Source of the DNA: an uncultured Rhizobiaceae group bacterium
GTDB lineage: Bacteria; Pseudomonadota; Alphaproteobacteria; Rhizobiales; Rhizobiaceae
Length of the DNA: 6,508 nucleotides
Direction: 5' to 3'
Assembly (NCBI GenBank): GCA_905479965.1
Contig: CAJQOR010000496.1
Coordinates: 1-6,508 of the forward strand
Shown: piece by piece, positions 1 through 6,508 of the stretch
Layout of the letters: every line of letters starts with the position of its first letter
Position numbering within the stretch: the stretch's first letter is position 1
The notes under the pieces: generated by a model
Databases searched by the model: none
What the model saw: the letters and a program-made list of their open reading frames with translations, nothing else
Told to the model about the DNA's origin: nothing
Position numbers and translations under genes: made by a program

Positions 1-573
1 TGAAACATGTTGTAATTCAGCCTCTTGTGAGAGCTTACAAAGTAGTGCGAAATGGGGCCCAGGATTTTCGTCAGCCGGAGGTATGCACATAAGTCCAATA
101 ACAGGCAGCGACAATTCGCCTTTACAAAAGCCAACAAAGTCGACAGCTTTATCTGAATCAATGCCGGCTTTTTGCGGCTCTAAACCTGTATTAACCTGCA
201 CAAATAAATCTGGGCATTTCCCGATTTTTTGAGATTCTTTCGCAATCGAACGCGCAATCTTTTCACGATCAACACTTTCAATCACATCAAATAATTCCAA
301 TGCATCTGCAGTTTTGTTCGATTGTAAAGGCCCGATAAGATGCAGCTCGATATCTGCATTTCTTGATTTTAGTTCCGGCCATTTGCCTTGCGCTTCCTGA
401 ACACGGTTTTCGCCAAAAATACGTTGACCTTCATCAATCACTTCTTGGATAATATCCGCGCCATAAGTCTTGGACACTGCAACGAGCTCAAGATGGTCGG
501 ATGGCTTTAGCGCATTTAATTTCGCTTTTTCGATATTTTTTCGAACCGTTTGTAAATTTTCCTGAACAGACAT
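1..573 (-). CDS. yggS: YggS/PLPBP-family pyridoxal 5'-phosphate homeostasis protein (3' end cut by window)
   Basis: Translating the minus strand from the ATG at 573 gives 191 uninterrupted codons to the window edge (begins MSVQENLQTVRKNIEKAK). Family motifs appear in order: AVSKTY at residues 32-37, with Lys35 the expected PLP-linked lysine; FGENRVQE from about 53; HLIGPLQSNK at 78-87; VQVNTG at 126-131 followed by EPQKAG; and GLMCIPP at about 160-166. The visible part stops at LQHVS, just before the SMGMS phosphate-binding segment expected in this family, so roughly 30 to 40 residues are missing. Members are single-domain fold-type III PLP-binding cytoplasmic proteins that buffer PLP and affect amino-acid and keto-acid balance; no catalytic reaction is firmly established for them. 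An AGAGG Shine-Dalgarno at 580-584, 6 nt from the ATG, supports the start. The gene is divergent from leuS, and the parS candidate lies just upstream of its ribosome-binding site. No convincing promoter of its own was found. Confidence 0.95.
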   Translation of the reverse strand, partial: MSVQENLQTVRKNIEKAKLNALKPSDHLELVAVSKTYGADIIQEVIDEGQRIFGENRVQEAQGKWPELKSRNADIELHLIGPLQSNKTADALELFDVIESVDREKIARSIAKESQKIGKCPDLFVQVNTGLEPQKAGIDSDKAVDFVGFCKGELSLPVIGLMCIPPADENPGPHFALLCKLSQEAELQHVS

Positions 574-588
574 TTTAGACCTCTTAAG

Positions 589-604
589 CGATTCACGTGA
601 AACA
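589..604. other. parS: Candidate chromosomal parS site (ParB-binding centromere)
   Basis: The 16-mer CGATTCACGTGAAACA matches the widely conserved chromosomal parS consensus TGTTTCACGTGAAACA at 14 of 16 positions. The central CACGTG and the entire right half are perfect; the two mismatches are at positions 1 and 3 of the left arm. It lies in non-coding DNA between yggS and leuS, about 4.4 kb from the parB gene in the same window. ParB family proteins bind such sites as dimers, bind CTP, close into a clamp and slide onto flanking DNA, making the partition complex that ParA moves. The match, location and nearby parAB make a real site likely. ParB binding itself is inferred. Confidence 0.83.
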
Positions 605-632
605 TTTTACAAATCAGCACGTGGGGCATGAC

Positions 633-650
633 AATAGATATTCGTCTATT
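633..650. repeat. Short inverted repeat in the yggS-leuS divergent region
   Basis: AATAGA at 633-638 and TCTATT at 645-650 are perfect inverted copies separated by a 6-nt spacer (TATTCG). TAGA follows at 651-654, so the TAGA/TCTA word recurs three times in about 20 bp. It could be an operator half-site pair or a small hairpin near the 5' end of the yggS transcript. The stem is AT-rich, lacks a T-run and is too weak for a terminator. No regulator can be named, and chance is a fair explanation. Confidence 0.35.
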
Positions 651-686
651 TAGATCATCTTTTATCAAATATGAACCGCTTAGCTG

Positions 687-716
687 TTGACGATTGGAAA
701 GTTTCACGGCTATTGC
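687..716 (+). promoter_or_regulatory. Probable housekeeping-sigma promoter for leuS-lptE-holA
   Basis: A TTGACG hexamer at 687-692 resembles the -35 element. GCTATTGC at 709-716 matches 6 of 8 positions of the alphaproteobacterial (Caulobacter-type) -10 pattern GCTANAWC. Read the E. coli way, the -10 would be TATTGC at 711-716 with an 18-bp spacer. Transcription would begin near 722-726, giving a leader of about 55-60 nt before the leuS ATG. The leuS Shine-Dalgarno AGGA is at 770-773. The spacer contains GTTTCACG, a parS-like half-site. The -10 is not strong and the start site is inferred. Confidence 0.5.
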
Positions 717-780
717 TCGACCAAATATTTTCAGCAATTGCGCTGAAACGAAATAATGCAAAGCACCACAGGACAATTTA

Positions 781-3399
781 ATGGCCGTTGAACGTTATAA
801 TCCGCGACAATCTGAACCGCATTGGCAACAGGTTTGGGACGAGCATAAGATCTATGAAACAGATAATGCTGACAAACGCGAGAAATATTATGTCCTGGAA
901 ATGTTCCCCTATCCTTCCGGACGCATTCATATGGGCCACGTTCGCAACTACGCGATGGGCGATGTTGTTGCACGTTATCGCCGCGCTAAAGGCTTCAATG
1001 TTCTTCACCCGATGGGTTGGGATGCGTTTGGCATGCCAGCGGAAAACGCTGCGATGCAAAACAACACGCATCCTAAATCTTGGACATATGAAAATATCGA
1101 CACGATGCGCCGCCAACTAAAATCAATGGGATTGTCTTTGGACTGGTCGCGCGAATTTGCAACATGTGACGTGGAATATTACCACAAGCAACAACAGCTT
1201 TTCGTCGACTTTTTGGACAAAGGATTGGTTTATCGCAAAAACGCGAAAGTAAACTGGGACCCCGAAGACATGACGGTTCTTGCCAATGAACAAGTCATTG
1301 ACGGGCGCGGTTGGCGTTCTGGCGCGCTTGTAGAACAACGTGATCTTACACAGTGGTTCTTCAACATCACTGATTATTCTGAAGATTTGTTAAGCTCACT
1401 TGAGACACTCGATAGCTGGCCTGAAAAAGTTCGGTTGATGCAAAAGAACTGGATTGGCAAATCTGAAGGTTTGCAAATTCGTTGGGAGTTGGATGCTAAA
1501 ACAGCACCCGAAGGCTTTACGGAGTTAGAAGTTTACACAACTCGCCCAGACACATTGTTTGGTGCTTCATTCATGGCGATCGCCGCTGATCATCCACTAG
1601 CGCTTGAAGCTGCAAAATCAAATCCTGAACTCGATGAATTTTGCGAAGAATGCAGACGCGTTGGCACATCAGCTGCTGCGTTGGAAACTGCTGAAAAGCA
1701 TGGGTTTGATACAGGTTTTGAAGTTATTCATCCATTTAACAAGGACTGGAAACTTAAAGTTTTCGTCGCAAACTTCGTTTTGATGGAATATGGAACTGGC
1801 GCGATTTTTGGTTGCCCATCAGGTGATCAGCGCGATTTGGATTTCGCTAATAAATACAGTTTGCAAGTTACGCCTGTTGTCATGCCGCAAGATAAAGACG
1901 CTGCAAGTTTCCAAGTGACTGAGGAAGCTTACACCGGTGACGGTGTTATGATCAATTCAGAGTTTCTAAATGGCATGAAGCCTAAAGAAGCTTTTGACTT
2001 AGTAGCTAAGAAATTGAGTGAAACTGATTTCAATGGTGCACCACAAGCTGAATTGAAAACACAATTTAAACTGCGCGATTGGGGTGTATCACGCCAGCGT
2101 TATTGGGGTTGCCCAATTCCAGTTATTCATTGTGATGATTGCGGTGCTGTTCCTGTACCCAAAAAAGACTTACCAGTTATTCTTCCTGACGACATCAATT
2201 TTGATAAACCAGGCAATCCGCTTGATCGTCACCCAACATGGCGCCATGTCGCCTGCCCTTGTTGCGGAAAAGATGCACGCCGTGAAACTGATACGATGGA
2301 CACTTTTGTCGACTCGTCCTGGTATTTCGCGCGCTTTACGGATCCAAACAATGACAATCCAACTGATCGGGATATGGCAAACCACTGGTTGCCAGTTGAT
2401 CAATATATTGGTGGTATTGAGCACGCGATCCTTCACCTTTTATATTCGCGCTTCTTCACTCGAGCGATGCAAAAAACTGGACATTTGGATATTAAAGAAC
2501 CGTTCAAAGGCCTCTTTACCCAAGGTATGGTGGTGCACGAAACTTATAAGGGACCAAGCGGTTGGATAACACCAGCTGAGATTGACATTAAAGAAGTTGA
2601 TGGTGTTCGCTCTGCAACAATGACGGATACGGGTGACAAAGTTGAGATCGGCTCAATTGAAAAAATGTCTAAGTCAAAAAAGAACGTTGTTGATCCAGAT
2701 GATATCATCGCATCTTATGGTGCAGATACGGCGCGTTTCTTTATGTTGTCAGACTCCCCACCTGAACGGGACGTTATCTGGACTGAAGCAGGTGTTGAAG
2801 CAGCACATAAATTTGTTCAGCGAATTTGGCGCATTATTTCAGAAGCAACTCCTGAGCTTTGCGATGTAAAGCCTGCTTCTGCATTGTCTGGAGAAGCCAA
2901 CACTATTTCTAAAGCGGCCCACAAAACACTAAAACTTGTTGGTGACGATTTAGAAAAACTTGGATTTAATAAGTCAGTCGCTCGAATTTATGAATATGTA
3001 AATACGATAGCACCAATGCTTGCAAAAGTAGCCAAAGGTGATGCAGATGAGACAACAAAATCTGCCTCTCGTGAAGCCAGTGAAATCCTGATTCAATTGA
3101 TCGCACCGATGATGCCTCATTTGGCTGAAGCCTGTTGGCAAGAATTAAAATGTGAAGGAATGGTTGCAAACGCAGCATGGCCTCAATTTAATCCTGATCT
3201 TGTGGCAGAAAATTCGTTTACCTATCCTGTTCAGATCAATGGTAAGAAGCGCGGTGAGTTAACCATAGCCGTCGATGCTGACAAAGAGGCAATTGAAAAA
3301 GCTGTACTAGCACTTGATTTTGTTGCGGATAAAATCAATGGTCAACCTGTGCGAAAGCTGATTGTCGTTCCAAAGAGGATTGTGAATATTGTTATTTAA
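781..3399 (+). CDS. leuS: Leucyl-tRNA synthetase (class Ia)
   Basis: This cytoplasmic enzyme charges tRNA-Leu with leucine using ATP. The 872-residue product has the usual bacterial LeuRS length and domain order. The Rossmann catalytic domain carries HMGH (HIGH motif) at residues 50-53. The CP1 editing domain follows, with TTRPDT at 253-258 (threonine-rich editing motif) and [15 protein letters not shown] ending in D349 and D352. A zinc-binding module has CxxC at 451-454 and C492/C495. KMSKS lies at 628-632, followed by the anticodon-binding helical domain and a C-terminal domain ending [14 protein letters not shown]. The start is backed by AGGA at 770-773, 7 nt before the ATG. One oddity is that the residue before the editing DQRD is Gly (G348) where E. 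coli-type enzymes have His. It is the first gene of the leuS-lptE-holA operon, and its last 11 nt overlap lptE. Confidence 0.98.
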   Translation: MAVERYNPRQSEPHWQQVWDEHKIYETDNADKREKYYVLEMFPYPSGRIHMGHVRNYAMGDVVARYRRAKGFNVLHPMGWDAFGMPAENAAMQNNTHPKSWTYENIDTMRRQLKSMGLSLDWSREFATCDVEYYHKQQQLFVDFLDKGLVYRKNAKVNWDPEDMTVLANEQVIDGRGWRSGALVEQRDLTQWFFNITDYSEDLLSSLETLDSWPEKVRLMQKNWIGKSEGLQIRWELDAKTAPEGFTELEVYTTRPDTLFGASFMAIAADHPLALEAAKSNPELDEFCEECRRVGTSAAALETAEKHGFDTGFEVIHPFNKDWKLKVFVANFVLMEYGTGAIFGCPSGDQRDLDFANKYSLQVTPVVMPQDKDAASFQVTEEAYTGDGVMINSEFLNGMKPKEAFDLVAKKLSETDFNGAPQAELKTQFKLRDWGVSRQRYWGCPIPVIHCDDCGAVPVPKKDLPVILPDDINFDKPGNPLDRHPTWRHVACPCCGKDARRETDTMDTFVDSSWYFARFTDPNNDNPTDRDMANHWLPVDQYIGGIEHAILHLLYSRFFTRAMQKTGHLDIKEPFKGLFTQGMVVHETYKGPSGWITPAEIDIKEVDGVRSATMTDTGDKVEIGSIEKMSKSKKNVVDPDDIIASYGADTARFFMLSDSPPERDVIWTEAGVEAAHKFVQRIWRIISEATPELCDVKPASALSGEANTISKAAHKTLKLVGDDLEKLGFNKSVARIYEYVNTIAPMLAKVAKGDADETTKSASREASEILIQLIAPMMPHLAEACWQELKCEGMVANAAWPQFNPDLVAENSFTYPVQINGKKRGELTIAVDADKEAIEKAVLALDFVADKINGQPVRKLIVVPKRIVNIVI
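3374..3379 (+). promoter_or_regulatory. Shine-Dalgarno that fixes the lptE TTG start
   Basis: AGAGGA lies inside the 3' end of leuS, 9 nt before the TTG at 3389. The lptE frame has a TGA at 3383-3385 and no ATG or GTG before the lipoprotein signal peptide, so this site is the main evidence for the TTG start. Confidence 0.65.
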
Positions 3400-3898
3400 T
3401 ATCCAACAAATCAAATCTATCGTTAAACCGCTCGCTTTAGCTGCGTTCATCCCTGTGCTATTGGCTGGTTGTCAGGTTAAGCCGCTTTATAGTTCTGTTT
3501 CGGGAGAGCCGATTGCCGTTATTGATGTTTCTCAAGCAGATACGCGCGTTGAACAGGTTACAAGAAATCAACTGGTGTTTTTAAATGGCGGCGCGCAAGC
3601 AGGAACAGCTGAGTATCGTTTAGATTTAAACGTCACGAGTTCAGCAGCCGGTGTGCTGGATGCTGGTACAGATAATAATTTTACAGCAGGTCGAATGACC
3701 GTTTCAGGTACTTTTACACTTTCAAGATTGTCTGATGGCGAAGTTATCCGCAAAGCTAAACGCCAGGTGACATCTCAGTATGATCTTCCTGATCAAGAGT
3801 TTGCTAAAATTCGAGCATTGCAGGATGCGGAAAATCGCGCTGGTCGCGAGCTAGCGGATGTCATTTATGCTGACATTTCGGCAGCATTGCACAAATAG
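3389..3898 (+). CDS. lptE: LPS-assembly lipoprotein LptE
   Basis: The 169-residue product begins with a lipoprotein signal peptide: a short basic N-terminus (K9, K13), a hydrophobic stretch from about 14 to 25, and the lipobox LLAGC with Cys28 as the lipidated residue. CQVKPLYSS follows; a Cys-x-x-x-Pro-Leu-Tyr start to the mature protein is typical of LptE. The remainder looks like a small beta-rich domain. LptE is an outer-membrane lipoprotein that plugs the LptD barrel and helps deliver lipopolysaccharide to the cell surface. The assignment rests on the lipobox, size and leuS-lptE-holA position, since family sequence similarity is low. The start is TTG at 3389, the only plausible start codon between the upstream in-frame TGA and the signal peptide, with AGAGGA 9 nt before it. 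It overlaps leuS by 11 nt and ends 15 nt before holA, so translation coupling is likely. Confidence 0.88.
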   Translation: MLFNIQQIKSIVKPLALAAFIPVLLAGCQVKPLYSSVSGEPIAVIDVSQADTRVEQVTRNQLVFLNGGAQAGTAEYRLDLNVTSSAAGVLDAGTDNNFTAGRMTVSGTFTLSRLSDGEVIRKAKRQVTSQYDLPDQEFAKIRALQDAENRAGRELADVIYADISAALHK

Positions 3899-3913
3899 TT
3901 TAACTAGGCACTC

Positions 3914-4942
3914 ATGGGACAGATCAAAGCACACGAGTTTGACGGATTTATCAAAAGAGCTGATTTGCCCTATCGTGTATTTCTGATCTACGGACCTGAC
4001 ACTGGTTTGGTTTCCGAACGCGCATGCGAATTATCAAAGAAAACTGGTGTCGATCTTTCCGATGATTTTAATCTGGTCAGGTTAGACACGAGCGAAATAT
4101 CAGCTGATCCCGGCAAATTAGCTGATGAAGTTGGATCAATTGGACTTTTTGGCGGCTCAAGACTAATTTGGATTAAGAATGCAGCCAATGACAAGAAGCT
4201 TGTTAGCGCGCTAGCAGCTGTTATGGAAGATATCACCGATAGCGTTTCTGTGATCATTGAAGCTGGCGATTTGAAAAAATCATCTTCACTACGCAAAACC
4301 ATTGAAAAAGCTAATCCCGCTGTTGCCATCCCCTGTTATGCGGATGATGGGCGCGCGCTGCAAAATTTAATTGATCAAGAGCTGACAAACGCAAATATGC
4401 GAATGGATATGGATGCCCGCCAATTACTCCTCACATTTTTAGGTGGTGATCGCCTTGCAAGCCGAGGTGAGATCCAAAAGTTGATACTTTACTGTCATGG
4501 GCAGGAACAAATTCATTTAGATGATGTCATAGCGGCAATTGGGGATGCGTCATCGATATCCGTCGACGAAACCGTTGATGCTATTTTATCTGGGAATATC
4601 AAAGACTTAGATAGTTCATTCAACCGAATTATTTCGTCGAAAACGCCTATCTTTTTGATTTTGCGATCTTGTTTAATCCAGTTGCAACAGCTCGATTTAA
4701 TGCGCTCTGAAGTGGAAACGAACAATAAGCGCGCAAGTCAAGTTATGGCCGAACAAGGCAGATTTATTCATTTCAAGCGTAAACCAGTGTTCGAGAAGGC
4801 TCTCAACAAATGGAATTGCCAAAGGCTTAGGAATGAAATGGACAAGATATCCAATGCAATATTGGAAACGCGTCGCAATGCAACGCTTGAAACCAGTATT
4901 GCTAGACAAGCTTTAATGCGTGTTTGTTTGCTAAGTCGATAA
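3914..4942 (+). CDS. holA: DNA polymerase III delta subunit (clamp loader)
   Basis: The 342-residue product has the length and layout of HolA. An N-terminal AAA+-like domain begins MGQIKAHEFDGF and carries FLIYGPDTGLVSERA at about 23-37, which occupies the P-loop position but lacks the GKT/S of an ATP-binding site, as expected for delta. SIGLFGGSRLIWIKNA follows, then a middle domain and a helical C-terminal collar domain (about 210-342) ending ALMRVCLLSR. Delta is the wrench of the clamp loader: it binds the beta sliding clamp and opens it so the complex can load it on primed DNA during replication. ATG 3914 is preceded by AGG at 3906-3908. The gene sits 15 nt after lptE, is probably co-transcribed with leuS and lptE, and converges on parB with a 9-nt gap. 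Confidence 0.94.
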   Translation: MGQIKAHEFDGFIKRADLPYRVFLIYGPDTGLVSERACELSKKTGVDLSDDFNLVRLDTSEISADPGKLADEVGSIGLFGGSRLIWIKNAANDKKLVSALAAVMEDITDSVSVIIEAGDLKKSSSLRKTIEKANPAVAIPCYADDGRALQNLIDQELTNANMRMDMDARQLLLTFLGGDRLASRGEIQKLILYCHGQEQIHLDDVIAAIGDASSISVDETVDAILSGNIKDLDSSFNRIISSKTPIFLILRSCLIQLQQLDLMRSEVETNNKRASQVMAEQGRFIHFKRKPVFEKALNKWNCQRLRNEMDKISNAILETRRNATLETSIARQALMRVCLLSR

Positions 4943-4954
4943 GCTTATTGCTTA
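4940..4954. terminator. Small palindrome at the holA/parB convergent junction (possible weak bidirectional terminator)
   Basis: TAAGC (4940-4944) and GCTTA (4950-4954) form a perfect 5-bp stem around a TTATT loop. The left arm contains the holA TAA and the right arm the complement of the parB TAA. There is no long GC-rich stem and no clear T-run on either side, so this is at best a weak terminator. No better terminator is visible between the two genes, and transcripts may overlap at their 3' ends. Confidence 0.35.
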
Positions 4955-5839
4955 ACCGGCAACGCCAAGTAGTTTACAAATAGAATCAAGTTGTTCCAGA
5001 GATTTATAACTAATCTGCAACTTTCCTTTTTCGCCCTTATGATCAAGCTGAACTTTTAGTCCTAAAACATCAGTAAGGCTTTTTTCAAGCGCCATTGTAT
5101 CAGCGTCTTTTTGGAACGCTTCTTTCTTCTCAGATTGTCGAGAAGTGCCGTTGATATCTTCTTGTGCCAGGCGCTCAGCATCACGAACGGATAAGCCTTT
5201 TTCAACGATCAATTTTGCCAAAGCTAGCGGGTTTGATGTAGAAACCAATGCACGGGCATGACCAGCTGAAAGGCTTCCATCAATCAACATATCTCGAACA
5301 CTATCTGGGAGTTTTAAAAGACGCAGGCTATTTGCAACATGTGAACGACTTTTTCCGATCACTTCACCCAAATCATTTTGCGTATAGCCGTAATGAGACA
5401 TCAATTGCTCATAACCCAACGCTTCCTCGAGCGGATTAAGATCAGCACGTTGAACATTTTCAACAATCGCAATCTCTAAAGCTGTTTTATCGTCAACATC
5501 TCTCACTAATACTGGTATTTCGGTGAGTTCAGCCTGTTGAGCTGCGCGCCAACGCCGCTCACCAGCAATGATTTCGTATCGATCATTATTGACACGACGG
5601 ACAACGATTGGCTGAACAATCCCGTGCTTGCGGATAGAACGCGCAAGATCCACCAAATCATCATGATCGAAATTTTGTCGCGGATTTTCAGCATTTCGAA
5701 CGACAAACTCAATCGGTATCTGTTGATCAGGGCTAATTTTCGATTGGCTTGCTGGCTTATTGTTATCGACGTTATCCATTTCGCCAATTAATGCTGCCAA
5801 GCCGCGACCTAAACGCTTTTTTGATTGTTCATCACTCAT
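4952..5839 (-). CDS. parB: Chromosome-partitioning protein ParB (parS-binding CTPase clamp)
   Basis: The 295-residue product is a full-length chromosomal ParB. It opens with the ParA-interacting peptide, here RLGRGLAALIG at 9-19, a segment known in the family to stimulate the ParA ATPase. The N-terminal CTP-binding domain shows GIVQPIVVRR at 73-82, the GERRWRA box at 93-99 and ENVQRADLNPLEEA at 127-140. A helix-turn-helix region for parS recognition spans about 153-174 (YTQNDLGEVIGKSRSHVANSL region), with SAGHARAL at 191-198. A charged linker precedes the C-terminal dimerisation domain (about 245-295). ATG 5839 starts the family-typical N-terminus. The gap to parA is 32 nt, so the two are very likely one operon, with the promoter outside the window. 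A likely target site is the palindrome at 589-604. Confidence 0.97.
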   Translation of the reverse strand: MSDEQSKKRLGRGLAALIGEMDNVDNNKPASQSKISPDQQIPIEFVVRNAENPRQNFDHDDLVDLARSIRKHGIVQPIVVRRVNNDRYEIIAGERRWRAAQQAELTEIPVLVRDVDDKTALEIAIVENVQRADLNPLEEALGYEQLMSHYGYTQNDLGEVIGKSRSHVANSLRLLKLPDSVRDMLIDGSLSAGHARALVSTSNPLALAKLIVEKGLSVRDAERLAQEDINGTSRQSEKKEAFQKDADTMALEKSLTDVLGLKVQLDHKGEKGKLQISYKSLEQLDSICKLLGVAG

Positions 5840-5871
5840 AAAACAAACCTATCTCTATCAATTGGGCAAAA

Positions 5872-6508
5872 CTATGCAGCTTTGTGGCTTCGTTCTCGTT
5901 GAATAACTTCTGATGCCAATTTTAAATAGGCTTGGCTACCTGAACATGCCAAATCATATAAAATGGCTGGTTTACCATAGGACGGCGCTTCTGAAACACG
6001 CACATTTCGAGGAATAAGCGTGTGATACACCTTCTCACCCAGATTTTCGCGGACATCTGCCACCACTTGATGAGCAAGTTTGTTACGCGAATCATACATG
6101 GTCATAACAATACCTTGTATTTCAAGCTCTGGATTAAGCGTATCACGAACTTGTCCAACTGTTTCAAGGAGCTGGCTCAAGCCTTCCAATGCAAAAAATT
6201 CACATTGGAGCGGCACCAAGACTGAATGTGCTGCTGCCATTGCGTTCATTGTCAAAAGGTTCAAAGATGGCGGGCAATCGATTAGAATGTAATCATAGTG
6301 ACTTGCATCGGCTGTATTCAGAACCTTCTTCAAACGAAATGCGCGTTGACTGTCGCTAGATATTTCCATCTCAAGACCAAGTAAGTCCATGGTGGATGGC
6401 ACAATATCCAAATTAGGAACCGCTGTTTTTTTGCAAGCCTGAGATAACTCAGCCTCATACATCAAAACATCATATGATGATAAATCTCTGTTTGCACGCT
6501 CAATACCA
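5872..6508 (-). CDS. parA: Chromosome-partitioning ATPase ParA (5' end beyond window)
   Basis: The reading frame is open from the right edge to the TAG at 5872-5874, giving 211 full codons. The first visible residues are GIERANRDLSSYDVLMYEAEL, which fall after the Walker A loop (KGGVGKT) and DPQGN segment of ParA/Soj proteins, so about 50 to 55 N-terminal residues are missing. The TTG at 6465 and the following ATG are internal codons, not the start. Visible motifs include YDYILIDCPPSLNLLT (Walker B, around 6255-6305), the VLVPLQCEFFALEGL segment, and a C-terminus ending VIQRERSHKAA. ParA is a deviant Walker-type ATPase that binds the nucleoid non-specifically as an ATP dimer and moves ParB-parS complexes, here acting with the adjacent parB. 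Confidence 0.96.
   Translation of the reverse strand, partial: GIERANRDLSSYDVLMYEAELSQACKKTAVPNLDIVPSTMDLLGLEMEISSDSQRAFRLKKVLNTADASHYDYILIDCPPSLNLLTMNAMAAAHSVLVPLQCEFFALEGLSQLLETVGQVRDTLNPELEIQGIVMTMYDSRNKLAHQVVADVRENLGEKVYHTLIPRNVRVSEAPSYGKPAILYDLACSGSQAYLKLASEVIQRERSHKAA

Noticed and set aside
259..274. Second possible parS (CTTTTCACGATCAACA, 11/16)
   Set aside because: The essential central CACGTG is broken (CACGAT) and it lies inside conserved yggS coding sequence, so it is probably coincidental.
516..776. Minus-strand 86-codon ORF across the yggS start and intergenic region
   Set aside because: It overlaps yggS in another frame and runs across parS and the leuS promoter; its sequence resembles no family and it has no convincing ribosome-binding site.
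2084..2569. 161-codon plus-strand ORF inside leuS
   Set aside because: It is an out-of-frame shadow of the zinc and catalytic region of leuS, with no domain-like pattern.
3744..3752. DnaA-box-like TTATCCGCA in lptE
   Set aside because: One mismatch from TTATCCACA, but it is a single isolated copy inside coding sequence with no cluster of boxes or AT-rich unwinding region.
3988..4329. 113-codon minus-strand ORF opposite holA
   Set aside because: Antisense shadow of the conserved holA N-terminal domain; low-complexity Ser/Thr-rich translation without family features.
5441..5456. parS-like stretch CACGTTGAACA inside parB
   Set aside because: The core is imperfect and the left arm has no match; about 9/16 overall, and it encodes the conserved ENVQRADL segment of ParB.
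5872..6465. parA read as a complete 197-residue ORF starting at 6465
   Set aside because: The frame stays open to the window edge and the upstream residues match the ParA family (DLSSYDVLM), so 6465 is internal and the gene is partial, not truncated.

Overview
This window is an ordinary, conserved chromosomal segment from an alphaproteobacterium, most likely a member or relative of the Hyphomicrobiales/Rhizobiaceae group with moderate GC (mid-40s percent by eye, not computed). The evidence is the gene order (a YggS-type gene divergent from leuS-lptE-holA, which runs convergently into parB-parA), protein wording such as GLMCIPP in YggS and [13 protein letters not shown] in LeuRS, and a parS-type palindrome. 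The lineage call is inference from recalled family features.

Layout from left to right: (1) 1-573, minus strand, the first 191 codons of a YggS/PLPBP-family pyridoxal-phosphate-binding protein, whose C-terminus lies off the left edge. (2) 574-780, a 207-bp divergent intergenic region holding a 14/16 match to the chromosomal parS consensus, a small inverted repeat and a probable sigma-70-type promoter for leuS. (3) 781-4942, plus strand, a tight operon: leuS (leucyl-tRNA synthetase), lptE (LPS-assembly lipoprotein, 11-nt overlap, TTG start) and holA (DNA polymerase III delta subunit, 15-nt gap). (4) 4943-4951, a 9-nt convergent junction whose two stop codons sit in the two arms of a small palindrome. 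(5) 4952-6508, minus strand, parB and then parA (32-nt gap). ParA lacks its N-terminus, including the Walker A loop, because the gene crosses the right edge.

Functionally the window joins two conserved blocks. The leuS-lptE-holA cluster is also found in gammaproteobacteria such as E. coli. The parAB chromosome-segregation operon normally lies near the replication origin. ParB loads at parS as a CTP-dependent clamp, and ParA moves the resulting complex. A parS candidate about 4.4 kb from parB therefore makes this a likely self-contained centromere region: partition ATPase, CTPase clamp and DNA site together. I saw no mobile elements, CRISPR arrays, tRNA or rRNA genes, phage genes or unknown multi-gene system. 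The most interesting features are the parS site, its overlap with a GANTC (CcrM-type) methylation motif, and further parS-like fragments around the leuS promoter.
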